A stretch of DNA of 64,000 nucleotides. Source: CBDCWQ01 sp965223435. Lineage in GTDB: Bacteria > Myxococcota > Kuafuiibacteriia > Kuafuiibacteriales > Kuafuiibacteriaceae. Positions within the stretch are counted from its first letter, which is position 1. Each line of letters opens with the position of its first letter. The stretch spans positions 1 to 64,000 of the forward strand of contig CBDCWQ010000016.1 in the NCBI GenBank assembly GCA_965223435.1, written 5' to 3'. This document shows, piece by piece, positions 1 through 11,000 of this stretch. The notes beneath the pieces are model-generated. The model made no database searches. It saw nothing but the letters and a program-made list of their open reading frames with translations, and had not been told where the DNA came from. Both the position numbers and the translations under genes were made by a program.

Positions 1-1124
1 GCTTCTTGTTCGCGCGGGAGGCCTTCAGGAAGAACCGACCCATAAAAACGGTCACACTCTTCGATACGCGTATCAAAGATGTTGTCGAAATCGTCAAAAA
101 CGGCTTCATGAGCACGTTCGCTGTCCTCGAAGAAGCGTAGCCGAACCGAAAAGGTGCCGCCACGCGGTGCGACCTCGGACTGGTACGCAAACGCAACCTT
201 TGTACCCACTTGCCCGGGATGAACGGCATCGATGCGGCCGTCTACTACAAACTGATGAAAGGCATCTTTGACATAGGGGTGTTTGTTTTTGACTTTGAAG
301 AGCCGCTCGAGATTTGTCTCGTTGTCCGTAAAGAGGAGTCTTGGCATGGATTGATCCGACGCCCGATCACCGTGCACCAAAAAACGTCCCAAGGACCCCT
401 GCTCTGCCAGCACCGACGCGGATGCCATCCGTGAAAACCGCGGCTTCGTCTCATAGGCCTCGCCTTCTCGTCGCTGAGACCAGGTGTTGCGAAACCAAAA
501 ACTGGGGAGAAGGTGAAGCACGGCCGGCTCCGGTCCTCGATTGACAGCGGTCAGCCGAATCAGCAAGTCGTTGGGGGCTGCCTTCGCGTATTCGACGATG
601 ATATCGAAGTAACAATCGTCTTCAAAAACACCGGTGTCGGTGAGCTCATACTCACGCTCATTCTTGCCCCGCCTTCGGTTCTCGTCGAGCAACTGCGCAT
701 AAGGAAACGCGGCTTGGGGATACTTATAGAGAGCCTTCATATACGTGTGGGTAGGCGTGGATTCGAGATAGTAGTAGAGCTCTTTGACATCCTCTCCGTG
801 GTTGCCCTCAGGACCAGACAGTCCGAACAGACGCTCTTTGAGAATTTGGTCCTTTCCATTCCATAGGGCCGGCGCAAAACACAGACGGGCCTGCCGGTCG
901 GTGATGCCAAGAAGACCATCCTCCCCCCAGCGGTACACGCGGCTGCGCGCATGATCATGGGGAAAGGAGCGCCACGAGTCGCTATCCTTGGAATAGTCTT
1001 CACGGACCGTGCCCCATTGTCGCTCGGCCAAATAGGGCCCCCAGCGCTTCCAATTCTTCTGGCGAGCGCTGTCCTCTTCCAGTCGAACCCACTCAGCCAA
1101 CCGAGCCTTCTTCTTCACGCCCAT
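1..1124 (-). CDS. MGH1-type glucosidase, N-terminal part (runs off the left edge)
   Basis: The frame is open from ATG at 1122-1124 to the window edge (about 374 residues seen), preceded by GAGGGA as a ribosome binding site. The translation carries the segment typical of the large 'glucosidase'/MGH1-like family (about 880 aa in full): NWKRWGPYL, ERQWGTVREDYS, FPHDHARSRVYRWGEDG, LKERLFGL and GNHGEDVKELYYYL, followed by YMKALYKYPQAAFPY and FWFRNTWSQRR. This N-terminal part is a beta-rich domain. The catalytic (alpha/alpha)6 toroid would lie beyond the window. The family is related to GH63-type glycosidases, but the substrate is unproven. No signal peptide is visible, so it is probably cytoplasmic. 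It is divergent from the amidotransferase. Family assignment rests on recalled motifs and is strong; activity is inference. Confidence 0.85.
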   Translation of the reverse strand, partial: MGVKKKARLAEWVRLEEDSARQKNWKRWGPYLAERQWGTVREDYSKDSDSWRSFPHDHARSRVYRWGEDGLLGITDRQARLCFAPALWNGKDQILKERLFGLSGPEGNHGEDVKELYYYLESTPTHTYMKALYKYPQAAFPYAQLLDENRRRGKNEREYELTDTGVFEDDCYFDIIVEYAKAAPNDLLIRLTAVNRGPEPAVLHLLPSFWFRNTWSQRREGEAYETKPRFSRMASASVLAEQGSLGRFLVHGDRASDQSMPRLLFTDNETNLERLFKVKNKHPYVKDAFHQFVVDGRIDAVHPGQVGTKVAFAYQSEVAPRGGTFSVRLRFFEDSERAHEAVFDDFDNIFDTRIEECDRFYGSVLPEGLPREQE

Positions 1125-1299
1125 CTAGTCCCTCGCCTCGCACTTATCCATCACAAAGCTCCTTTTCTCGGATGGGGTCTTGCGTGTCCAGAAACTACGC
1201 CGCAATGGGCTTGATCATGGTGTGGGGGCAAGCCCCCTAAGCTGTTGGTGGTTCCGGCAGGCGTTGACCCCTCGTCCCAGAGCGCCCTACAAGCCTGGC
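1125..1299. promoter_or_regulatory. Divergent intergenic region, probably two promoters
   Basis: A 175-bp gap separates the start of the minus-strand glucosidase from the plus-strand amidotransferase, so promoters for both are expected here. I cannot point to convincing -35/-10 boxes or an operator. The plus-strand frame stays open back to a TTG at 1180, so the true amidotransferase start could lie upstream of 1300. Confidence 0.35.
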
Positions 1300-2028
1300 A
1301 TGGGCAGCCACCAACGCGTACTCGTAATTCAGCACTTGGCATTCGAAGATCTTGGACTCCTTGGACCCATTCTCCAAGACCGGGGCTTCAATGTTGAGGC
1401 GCGGCAGGCCGGTGTGGACCGACTCGACGACCAGGGCGCCAAGAGTGCGGACCTGTTGGTGGTCCTCGGCGGACCGATCGGCGTCTACGAAGAACACCGC
1501 TATCCCTTTTTGAAGCAGGAACTCTCTTTGATCGAGCGACGCTTGGCCCAAGATTTGCCCACCCTTGGGATCTGCCTTGGCGCCCAGTTGATGGCCCGGG
1601 CGCTCGGTGCCGAAGTCAAACCCGGCCCAAAAAAAGAGATCGGATTTCTGCCCTTAGAGCTTTGCACCCCCAAGACCAACAAAAGCTCCGTGTTGGCGCC
1701 CATCGAGACATCCCAAGATCGCGCCGTCTTACACTGGCACGGAGATGTCGCCGGACTCCCCGAGGGCGCGGAGTGCCTCGCAAGAACAGCGCCATGCCCC
1801 AACCAAGCCTTCACGCAAGGCAAAAAGCAACTGGCCCTCCAGTTTCACCTCGAAGTCGACTTTGGGCATTTCGAACGATGGCTCATTGGGCACGCGGTCG
1901 AAATCGGCCAGGCCGGTCTCGACCCCGCAAAGTTGAGAGCCGATGCCTGCCGCCATCGCGAGACCCTCGAAATGGCCGGCCGTGCGTGCTTCAATCACTG
2001 GCTCGACGGCTGGCAAACCAAACCATAA
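1300..2028 (+). CDS. Class I glutamine amidotransferase domain protein (GMP synthase-like)
   Basis: A 242-aa stand-alone class I glutamine amidotransferase. The nucleophile elbow GICLGAQL places the catalytic Cys at residue 92. The second half of the triad is the FHLE motif, with His183 and Glu185. An oxyanion-side loop LGGPIGVYE lies at about residues 56-64. The length matches COG0518-type single-domain proteins. The partner that would receive ammonia is unknown; members of this family also act as gamma-glutamyl hydrolases or peptidases. ATG 1300 was chosen because homology begins there (MGSHQRVLVIQH). The frame continues upstream to TTG 1180, and no strong ribosome binding site is visible before either start. 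No signal peptide, so cytoplasmic. Confidence 0.85.
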   Translation: MGSHQRVLVIQHLAFEDLGLLGPILQDRGFNVEARQAGVDRLDDQGAKSADLLVVLGGPIGVYEEHRYPFLKQELSLIERRLAQDLPTLGICLGAQLMARALGAEVKPGPKKEIGFLPLELCTPKTNKSSVLAPIETSQDRAVLHWHGDVAGLPEGAECLARTAPCPNQAFTQGKKQLALQFHLEVDFGHFERWLIGHAVEIGQAGLDPAKLRADACRHRETLEMAGRACFNHWLDGWQTKP

Positions 2029-2329
2029 CGTAGTGGGTAGGCTTGCGTGAAAAGGAAAGTGCCCGCCGTTCACTCAGCGTCGGAGAGCGGACAGCTTGCT
2101 CCAAGCGAACCCGGAGGACGCGGCGGATCGTTCACCTGCTTCTTTCGACTCACAAGAAATACTGATCAAAGCAATCAATGTCCAATTGCCAAAAGCGGAC
2201 GTTCTTGACCCACCGAGAACTTCATACCAGTCGCCGAATTCGACTCGTCTGTGATGTTGTTGCGGAAGAACTGGCACAAGAGCTACTCAGGCGAGGCATT
2301 CCATTGCCTAAACTCCGAAATTAATGTTG

Positions 2330-2578
2330 CTACTGAATCCAAGGATTGCCAACAAAGCTATCTGACCAAGACTCGTACTGTTTCAGGATGTGAATCATTC
2401 TCGAAAAAGGCGGGGTTTCAGAAAAGGTTGTATTCGAAGACAGCCACGCGATCACTTGGATCGGAAGGAATGCAATCGAAAAAACGATGCCCAGGGCACC
2501 AAGGACGCACCAGCCGGGGACAACAATGAGCATCACTCGAAGTGCATACTTGATGTGCTTTATCTCGCTTCTTCGCAC
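2330..2578 (-). CDS. Possible small membrane protein, hypothetical
   Basis: An 82-aa frame starting at GTG. The first 18 residues are charged and basic. Residues of about 16-48 form a long hydrophobic stretch (VMLIVVPGWCVLGALGIVF and on), enough for one long or two short membrane helices, with a polar tail after it. No family is recognised and the ribosome binding site is weak. It lies in the lower-GC stretch 2.1-2.6 kb, which differs from its neighbours and may be acquired or decayed. It could be a chance frame. Confidence 0.22.
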   Translation of the reverse strand: MRRSEIKHIKYALRVMLIVVPGWCVLGALGIVFSIAFLPIQVIAWLSSNTTFSETPPFSRMIHILKQYESWSDSFVGNPWIQ

Positions 2579-2601
2579 CGAAGGAACCTATGCTGATAAT
2601 A

Positions 2602-2913
2602 TCAATATTCTACTATGAAATCCGATAAACGATTCGAGGCCCTCTGCCACTTGCACGATTCACGGGTGGTATTGAAAATGCACCCCAAGCCCTGAGTCGA
2701 AGGTGTAGCCAGTGTCGACCAATTCTTGCCGTCATAACGATGGGCGGCCGAACCATTGCCGACAAACCAAACATCCGTTTCAGAAAAAGCCCAAACATCC
2801 GTCACAAACATCAGCTCAGAAGCCGCAGAGACTTGGCCCCACCCACCCCCACCGTTACACGCTATGAGACTCGAGACGAGAACTACCCACATCCACCGAT
2901 AACGCAAGTACAT
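2602..2913 (-). pseudogene. Truncated lipoprotein, start of a propeller-type surface protein
   Basis: From ATG 2911-2913 the product has a textbook lipoprotein signal (VVLVSSLIAC, lipid-attachment Cys19) followed by a Gly-rich linker. One propeller-like blade follows: FVTDVWAFSETDVWFVGNG, then HRYDGKNWSTL. This is typical of the repeated 'DVWAVG...HxDGxxW' blades in secreted proteins of myxobacteria and relatives, which are usually several hundred residues long. Here the homology stops after one blade at about residue 75, and the frame ends at 104 aa. I read it as the 5' remnant of a longer gene. A genuine short lipoprotein is possible but less likely. Confidence 0.55.
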
Positions 2914-3255
2914 CAAAGAAGCCTAGCACTTTGCCGAACCGTTCGCGAATGGGGGACGGCCACCCGGTCAAAAAATAGTGTAAAACACGACACCTGGGAT
3001 AGCGGCCGAAGAAAAGTTCGCGCCCAGGATTGCACGTCATACGCCAACGCGCGCTCCAGTGACGATACACCTTGTCTCTAAGCCGCAACAACTCTTTGCT
3101 TGAATGGGTCGATTTCGCGAGTCATTTTTCGCCGTGCCACGTTGGCTTGTTTCCTGCGTTTCTATCAAACCGTGACCAATGGCGCTGAATAGACCCTATT
3201 CGGTCAAATGCGCCGCGAACCCGACACCATGTTGTGCTTGGCACAAGCCTCGGTT
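2914..3255. other. Intergenic stretch with no gene seen
   Basis: About 340 bp between the truncated lipoprotein (minus) and the propeller lipoprotein (plus). It must contain the promoter for the latter, but no clear promoter, RNA gene or repeat was recognised. Confidence 0.4.
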
Positions 3256-3273
3256 CAAAACAAGGAGATGTAA

Positions 3274-4932
3274 ATGTTTCATTCACAAACCACGCAGCGC
3301 TCGCAAGTGTTCAGACGACGGTATCAAAGTCTACCGATCGTCGCTTGGATTTGCGCCGCTGTAAGCTTGGCGAGCTGCGGCGTAGAAGATGCTTCCATCG
3401 ACAAAAGCTCCGCATCCGACACCCAGCTGCCAGAGAAAAAAACGCTGTACTGGAACAACAGTGGTCGCGACGGGAACTACGACCTGTTTCGGATAAACAT
3501 CGACGGCACAGACTACCAGACGGCGGGCATTTTTGACCTCACGGGGTTCGCGGTGGACCCTGAACTAGACGTGGTGTATGCGAATTTGGCCTTGGAGGGG
3601 TTGGAAGCTTTCACCCTTGCTGACTTCGGGCGAGTTCAGCCTACCAGTTCTGCGTTGGCGGGCGTTGATATAGACCTCATCCTCGACCGTGGGCCGGTGC
3701 TCAACCCCGTCACAAAAACACTGTTTTGGGTCGACTCAGACTTTGAAACGTTCCCCCCCATACGTCGTCTGAGGAGTGTTCGACTCTCCGATGGCGCACA
3801 AACGCCGGACTTAGCGTTTGTCCCTCCGGACCTTGTCGATGGCGACCATGGTTCGACGATCTTGGACCTGGCCGTCGATCACAAACGGAACAATGTCCAT
3901 GTGCTTTTCAACGTACGAGAGTTTGGCGCAAACAACAGCGGTCACCACATGATCGTCTCTGTAGACATGGACGCGGCCACACTCGAAGCCAAACCGTTAT
4001 ACCAAGCGGCCCCACCGAATGTACTGCTCAGCATGAAGTACAATGCTTCCATGGATACACTGCTCGTGGTTGAAGGCGTAGAGCAGCGCGATGAAGATGG
4101 CTTTGAGGTCGGCCCCCCTGAGTTTCACATGCGCGCCATCGACCCCGTGCTTGGCACCGCGAAAGTCATCCACTCCAATGTCCCGTTTACGAAATTTGAC
4201 GTCGACGTGGCCGCAGATCGCATCTACTACTACGTTGCCAGCTCGGAGTTTGCCTTTGAGGGCTCCATTGTTGAAGCCCAATGGTCAGACCTTACCCCCA
4301 TGAGAACCATCATCGATGAGGTACAAGAGGTCGGTGATTTCGCGTTGATCGGCAAAGAAGACAGCATATCAGAGCCCGTAGCCTTTTGGGACACGACACA
4401 AGACGTTGACATACAAGACGGTGGAATCTTTCGCGCTGAGCCCGGAAAATGGGGAGGCGCGGTCTCCGAGCAATCCGTCCTCGACGGTGAAAGCTTTCGT
4501 GTCCGAGCGACCCTCAGCTCGACAACCTCAGAAGGCGGCGCACCTCGACTCCATGTCGCGTGCGGGCTCGCAGATCACGCGGACGCTGGGTTTGCTTGGT
4601 CCGACCAAAAAAGTGTGATTTGGGCAAGAAACTTTGGAGACCGCCGCTTTGCGGTCACAGCCTTTGATAAATGGCAACCGCCAGCAGGTGATCGTCAGGT
4701 ACGTTCAAAGAGAATGTATTTGACCAACACCTCCACGACCGCTGAGTTTGAGCTTCGCCGAGAAAATGGGGAGATCAGGTTCTTCGTGGGCGTGCCCACG
4801 ATCACGCCAGAAACGGAGCAAGAATTGGTCTTTGACGACTATACGCCCGTGCCCACCAGCGACGAACTGTTCCCACGTTGCGCGATCTGGGAGTCCGATT
4901 TCGTCATCTCCGTTATCGAACCAACAGAATAG
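3274..4932 (+). CDS. Lipoprotein with YWTD-like beta-propeller
   Basis: A 552-aa predicted lipoprotein. The signal peptide ends in SLASC with lipid-attachment Cys35; a Lys/Ser-rich linker follows. Residues of about 55-360 contain blades resembling the YWTD (LDL-receptor class B) propeller: LYWNNSGRDGNYDLFRIN with NIDGTDYQ, LFWVDSD, and a later IYYYVASS blade. Such propellers bind protein or sugar ligands. The C-terminal 180 residues form a separate beta-rich domain that was not recognised. The start is supported by AAGGAG a few bases before ATG 3274. It is transcribed alone, convergent with the 3925-aa giant. The envelope location is well supported; the ligand is unknown. Confidence 0.8.
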   Translation: MFHSQTTQRSQVFRRRYQSLPIVAWICAAVSLASCGVEDASIDKSSASDTQLPEKKTLYWNNSGRDGNYDLFRINIDGTDYQTAGIFDLTGFAVDPELDVVYANLALEGLEAFTLADFGRVQPTSSALAGVDIDLILDRGPVLNPVTKTLFWVDSDFETFPPIRRLRSVRLSDGAQTPDLAFVPPDLVDGDHGSTILDLAVDHKRNNVHVLFNVREFGANNSGHHMIVSVDMDAATLEAKPLYQAAPPNVLLSMKYNASMDTLLVVEGVEQRDEDGFEVGPPEFHMRAIDPVLGTAKVIHSNVPFTKFDVDVAADRIYYYVASSEFAFEGSIVEAQWSDLTPMRTIIDEVQEVGDFALIGKEDSISEPVAFWDTTQDVDIQDGGIFRAEPGKWGGAVSEQSVLDGESFRVRATLSSTTSEGGAPRLHVACGLADHADAGFAWSDQKSVIWARNFGDRRFAVTAFDKWQPPAGDRQVRSKRMYLTNTSTTAEFELRRENGEIRFFVGVPTITPETEQELVFDDYTPVPTSDELFPRCAIWESDFVISVIEPTE

Positions 4933-5075
4933 AGATAGTCGCTTCGTGAGAATAGCGAAATGGGCGAGCGCGCATATCCTCTATATGCAACCGACGACAG
5001 GCGGAGCCTATCCGGCAAGCGGACGGCAAAAACGCCGCCCAGAGGTCGCGGGAGGTTGTGAGATGTGCTCCAAGC
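4933..5075. other. Convergent intergenic region
   Basis: A 143-bp gap between two converging genes. It contains the 16-bp sequence at 4972-4987 (GCATATCCTCTATATG), which recurs in the structured element at 37817-37993, with looser similarity for about 30 bases beyond. No classical stem plus T-run terminator was found. Confidence 0.4.
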
Positions 5076-8000
5076 CTAGAAGAGCCCGGATTCTGGTGCA
5101 AGGCGGATGATGTAGTCACCCATTTCGAAGCCTTGCGCGCGCAGCGTATTGAGAGGCTCCGCCGGGTCAAACAACTCAAAACGCCGCGTTCCGGGTATGG
5201 AATCAGACGGGAACGGACGGTGAAAGTACCATTCTCCTTTGTGACCAATGTACAAAGGAGTCTCTTCGAACAGGTCGTATCCACTGATAGATTCCCCGGT
5301 GAGGCGCCCGGTGGTGGCCACAATGCGCCATGCCTGCCGATCTTCACCCGGGACATCCACTTTCTTGACCAGCCGAGCCACAGGTACGGCGGCCCGAAGG
5401 TCCGTCTGATAAATCCACCATGAAGTGCGGTGCGCCAACCCTCCAAATAGACCTTCGCTGCTCAACTCGCCGACTCGATCCCGGAGTAAGATTTCTTGTT
5501 GGCCCAAAAGCATCGAAGTGATCACACCGTATTGCGAGAGATCGGTGATGCCCTCGATGTCAACCATCACGACAAAAGATACTGCGGGACGACCGAACTG
5601 GATTTTTCCGGATTGCAGAGCCATCGATACTTTGCGCTCGTTGACCGGGACCGAGTCTACCACGACACCAGACGAAAACAGAGATCCCCAACCCGTTTCG
5701 AAATCGTCCGCCCGCGGAATCTTGTAGCCCATCTGCACGGCATGGCCATCCGGATCGACCTCTAGGACGCGCACCGCATGCTCACCAACGAGACGAGACG
5801 AGCCCCAAGCAAAGGCATCGTTGCCTCCAGGGGTTTCTACAGAAAAGGCGCCTTGCTCATTGTACTGAACACTGTAGATACTGGGAGAGGATACCGCGCT
5901 GATTTGCGGCCCGAGTACATCCCACGCGGACTGGTCGTAGGCCATAAACTCACCATCATCATCGGCAGGTCGCTTATAGTCGACCATCTGTGTCGGGACA
6001 CGGTCAGGCGGACCGGCATCGTCACCCTCAGCGACCCGGCCTACGGCCACGACCACTTGCACGGGGAACATCAACGAAGATTTCAGGCCCGACGACCAAA
6101 ACTCAAGCTTGCCGGCCGAGTGTTTGCCGGCACCCATCACATCGCCATCGCCCATGCTGCACACATACAGCGTTTCACTCTCCTGAACACCCAGCGTCAG
6201 GGTACCAAAACCGCTGGCAATTGGCCCCGTGGGTCGCCCCACCGATACCTGCACCTGAAAGAAAGGGTCGGAGGGTCCACTGATCTTCCAGTGTTCTTCG
6301 CCGGGACCGATGTTTCGAAGCCTGATTCGGCGGCAGGCGTCGGGCGCATCGGACTCTTGGCCGCTAAAGGGCTTCAGGCGAAGAACACCGTCGGAGTCGG
6401 CTTCACTGACGACCTCCACTGTATCCCCCTCGCTCTCTGGTTGGGAGCCCCGCGAACGTGTACCGATGGCTTCTGGCTCTGGTGCCTGGCCGGACTCGTA
6501 CATGCGTAGCTTGAAGCGAGGGATTCTCGGGATACCTCGTCCAAGGGTCGTCACGAAGTACTTGCCTTCGTACGTTCCGGGTCGACGCACCCGGGTACGC
6601 TTTGGATCGATGCGAACAACCACCTCGGCTTCCTCACCGGGTTCGAGTCTCCCGAGCGGTGGATCGGCCACCACCCAAATCATGTCTTCGGCCTGATCAC
6701 CCACGGCGCGATTGAGATCGTTGAGCACTTTCCATACCACCGGCGCGTAGTCGATGTTTCGGACCTTGTAAATCACCTCACCATGGAACGTACCGTCAGA
6801 CTCACCCACAAAATTATCCGGCGAAATGCCGCCGATTTGCTCAACCTCGAGCACCGGCCGCAACGGATTTCCATCAACATGGCTCACAGCAGCAGCCGCA
6901 TGCGCGATCACCTGGGCGCAATCCGCTGCCTGCGGCCCCGAGTCGGCTCCGAGGGGCATATCCCCTCCCGGGTAGGGCACCCGGGGATTGGAAAAATACT
7001 CCACCTGGGCCCTTTCACGAGACATCGTCAGGGCTGCACCAAGCCCAGAACGCGGCCACCCTCCCATGGTTTCGAGTGGGTGTCCCTCGACGGTTTCAAA
7101 CTCATAGCCTCGACCAAGCGGGTACATGAAAAACCCATCCGCCAGATCCGGCGAGACCACCAACCCAGAATCAAAGCAACCCAAGTACCGCGCAATCAAG
7201 GTCGGGAGGAAAGTGGGACGCTCCTGAAGGATGTCTTCGGTCAGCGTGATCTGCCCACCGGACCGGCCCCATGACAACTCATTCACATGGGACCGTGGTC
7301 CGATGTTGAAGACCGAGTCCGCGCCCACCACGATACCGATGTCCGCGCGGCTGGCCCGATACCCTACCGCGAACCTATTACCGGATGGTTTTTCCCGAAG
7401 AAACTTCTGGACGAAACCCGGCAGCTGCTCCGTTCGAAAACCGATTTCCTCCGCCGCCACACGTCGAAGCTTGACCGGTATCTCACTTTCTCGAAAAATC
7501 CGGTTGGTCCGGTCGAGCGCATCCTCAACCGTGTGTAACGCATCCAGACCAGCGCCACTCGTGTAACCCACCACCACATCAAGTTCCACGGGGGTCGGTG
7601 CGGGCCAATCGATTCGGTGATCGTTGTTAAAGACAACCTCTTCGTCGTCGCGTTCCGACGGGAGTTTCGGTAGGCGTCCTTCGAAGAAGCTGAGGAGCTC
7701 AGCACGCGCCTCCGAAGACCCGAGATTGGCCTCCAATACCAGCTCAGCGCCATGTCGTAGGTCTTCGAGGAAGCCCGATTCCGAGTCGGAATCACGAGAT
7801 TCCGATGAGCCCTCCTCTACTTCTTCGCCCGACACCGAGATCACAGACTCCCCGGTCTGGGCCGGCAACGAGGAGACCGCCGCCCCTCCGAGTGGAGCGC
7901 CCGGCCCCACGACCGTTCCCGCATCGGTCACTTCAAACGCGCGCAGGGTCTGGCCGCGCTCACTCATTTGCGCGTAGAGCTCAAGGCTCGCGTGTGTCTG

Positions 8001-11000
8001 CCCCTCGGTGTGAAGATGCCACGTGGGGCTTTCGGGACGCGAGAAGTGAAACTGGCTGGTCCACTCGGCCAAGACCGCGTCGCGTTCGGGGCCTTCCTTG
8101 GGGTGAAAGACCATGGACACGAAGTCTTCCTCTCGAATCTTGCCGGTTCGCATCATGCGATGAAGCTCAGCTTCGAAGATGCCCGCGCGGTGCGCAACGT
8201 AGGGGAGGTTTCCGTGGGCGGTGAGGTTGATGAACCGTCGAAGCTGCTTGACGTTCTCCTGCATCACCCCTCGCGTGAGGCCACCGGGCTCTGGGGACGA
8301 CACCGTGAGCGCCCACGCTAAAGAACGGTCGGTGACCACTGGGACGCCACCCAAAGTAAGCCACACCCGGTCCGAATCGAGACCGGATAAGTACCTCAAC
8401 TCGATGGCGGGTCGCCGCCAGTGAGCGGGATCGGCGGGATTCATCGTGCCCACAAAATCGATGCCAGTCGCTTCGAAGGTGTGGTGGGGTCGCCGCGCAG
8501 ACGCGTGCCTCAAATGCTTGGTCCAAATCTCGAAGAGCGCTTTGGCAACCTCATCGAAGCTCGCCTCTTCTTCCAACGCGACCAGGGACTCATCGTGGAC
8601 GGTGCCAAATTGCAAAAACGGAGGCAACTGCTGAAGCGCGCTGTCGTCGCCTTCATCGGTTTCATCCAAAATCACTTCGGGGCGATTAAATGCACCGAGG
8701 AGATTGTCACGTGCAGGCAATCGCCAAGAGTCACGCCCCAAGTTTCGCAGCAGGCGGGCCAGCACGAAACCCGAATCACCATGTTCCAAGACAAAACGGA
8801 GAGCTCCGGGAGCGTTTCGGCCCGTTCTGCGAACCAGCAGGCGCTCGAACTGGGCAGCCGCCGCTTCGCACGTGAGCCCTATGGATCGAACGCTGAGAAC
8901 GGGCTCGTTGGTTTGAATGAGCCATGGAATCGACTCCCGGCACGGGTTCATGAGACGACCCGCAGCGAGCAACAGGTGATCTTCAAAGGCGCCGTGATAA
9001 GTGGCGTGCCAATGCTTTGGAGCCCATTGTTCGGGCGCACCCTGAGTACTCTCACGAAGCGCGCGGAACGCGAACTCGATGGTGGTCAACTCGGTCATCA
9101 AGGCATCAAAGGCATAGGGTCTGTCCCCCGCCACCATCAACGCCGCAACGACATCGAGATACGCCACCTGGAGCCATCTTTCGGTTTGCGGATCTACCGA
9201 AATAACCGGTGCGACCCCGAACATGGGTCCAGAAGCCATACCAAGAAAATCACGAGGGTCTTGAACAATCAGGGTCCACAGAGACCGAGCGGTCCTCCCC
9301 CCGACCCAAGCACGCGACAGACCCTGCTCCTCCGCATCATCAAACGACGCCTCATGGGCCAGCGCCGCAAACCCATTCCATGCAAGTTCTTCTTGTCGCG
9401 GATCAAAGTCCGCGGCGGCACGCTGAGACAAGACCACAAAAGGCTGAGTGAAATGGGGCGGCGCATCACGGCTCTCATTTGCAAGCCGAGTCACCAGATC
9501 TGCACACGCCTTGGCTCGCTCGATCAGACCCCTCCGCTGGGCAAACAACTGATACATGGCCGCTCCCCGAATGGTGTCCGCCGACGCAGAGGGTGCGTGA
9601 TGAGGCCCCACAAGAAGAACCGGGCGTTCCACGCGCTCCAGTTCAGGCGCTGTCGCCCCTTCCGCCGCCCGACTCTCCCAAAAATCTTCGACGAGGGCAG
9701 ACCGAACCGCGCGGCTACGGGCATTCCACTTCTCGTCTTTAAACAAAGTCCTGGCCATCTTATAGACGAAGTAAGCCCAAACATGGTCCTCCAAAGAGGA
9801 CACAAGGAAAACGGGCATGTCGGTGAGCGACCGATGTTCCACCGGTTCGCCCGAAAGGGCCTTTTGCACCTCGGATGGCCAACCTGCCCCAGCGTACAAA
9901 CGGCCAGACGAGGACTCCACATAGAGACCTTCGATCGTGTTAAGAACGTGCCCGAACAACCCGGTGATCGATTTCTTCTCGTGCGGGTTGAGAGGCGCCT
10001 TCTGCACGTAGTAGCCCAGTGCGTAGAGCGCCATCAGCTGCGATCGGGTTTCATAGTAGGGCGCGGCCGCACTGAGTTCAGCCCCGGTAGAACTGCTCAC
10101 CACGTACGGGAGTTGCCAGAGGGCAGAACCGCCCACATGGTGTACGGCGCGGCTGTTCGTCAATCCCTGAACCCAGTCGCCGGCCCGGGAGAAGTCGCCA
10201 CGATTGACGGCAGCCACAATGGCGAGTGCCTGGTCCTCGAGCAAAGTGAAGGGCGCCTCACTCACCGGATCGATCCCTGACAAGACGCGGCTTCCTTCGT
10301 CACGTCCCTCGTCAAGTCGCGCCTCCCCAAGAACCTCATTGGGGTTCATCATGTCGATCAGCTTCACGGCATTGGTGGGAAGAAACCCATCCCGGCCCCG
10401 AAAATGTCGGTGAAAATGCCATTGTCCAGTTTCGGCCGTGACCTGCCAGACGTTGCCCTCTTCACCGATGGGCTCCAAGCTGTGAAGGCTCGTGGTGGCA
10501 ACCAAATGCCGATGGGAGGGCCAGATGGGACCCGCAAAAGCGGGTGTCTTTTTGTAGACCCGAAGAGCAGGGACACCCTCTGGACGACGGTCATCGCTTC
10601 CCACCTCGATTCCGCCCGAGAGCGCAAACGCGCCGGAAGACCCCACATCGCTCGCGGCGAGAGCCCATTCCGCGTGGTCGGTGACCAGCGTGAGCATCAC
10701 ATAGTGGTCTTCAGCGCCGCCCACGAGGGTGTGCACGTCGACCACACCTTTTGCGCTGAGGCGAACGGCTTTGCCCAACAGAGCGAAGGGTTCAGTACGC
10801 ACCACCTCGGCCCGAAGGGAAGTGCTGTTCACCGGCGTGTAGTAAAGGCTCATGGCCGAGATCTTTTCGCCCACGAGCTCTTTGAGGGCAGCGTTTGCCT
10901 GATTGGCGATTCGAATGTCGTAGCTCGGAAACTTGATGGTCCCATCGGGTTTCTCGACCACCCGAAACACGGCACCGAGCTCACCTTCCAAGAGCGTCGC

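Noticed and set aside
2074..2277. 67-aa minus-strand frame
   Set aside because: No motif and no ribosome binding site; it could be the tail of a decayed gene with the 82-aa frame next to it, but nothing supports that.
8421..10280. 619-aa plus-strand frame inside the first giant
   Set aside because: Antisense to the giant gene; its length follows from the codon bias of the real gene. No motif or ribosome binding site.
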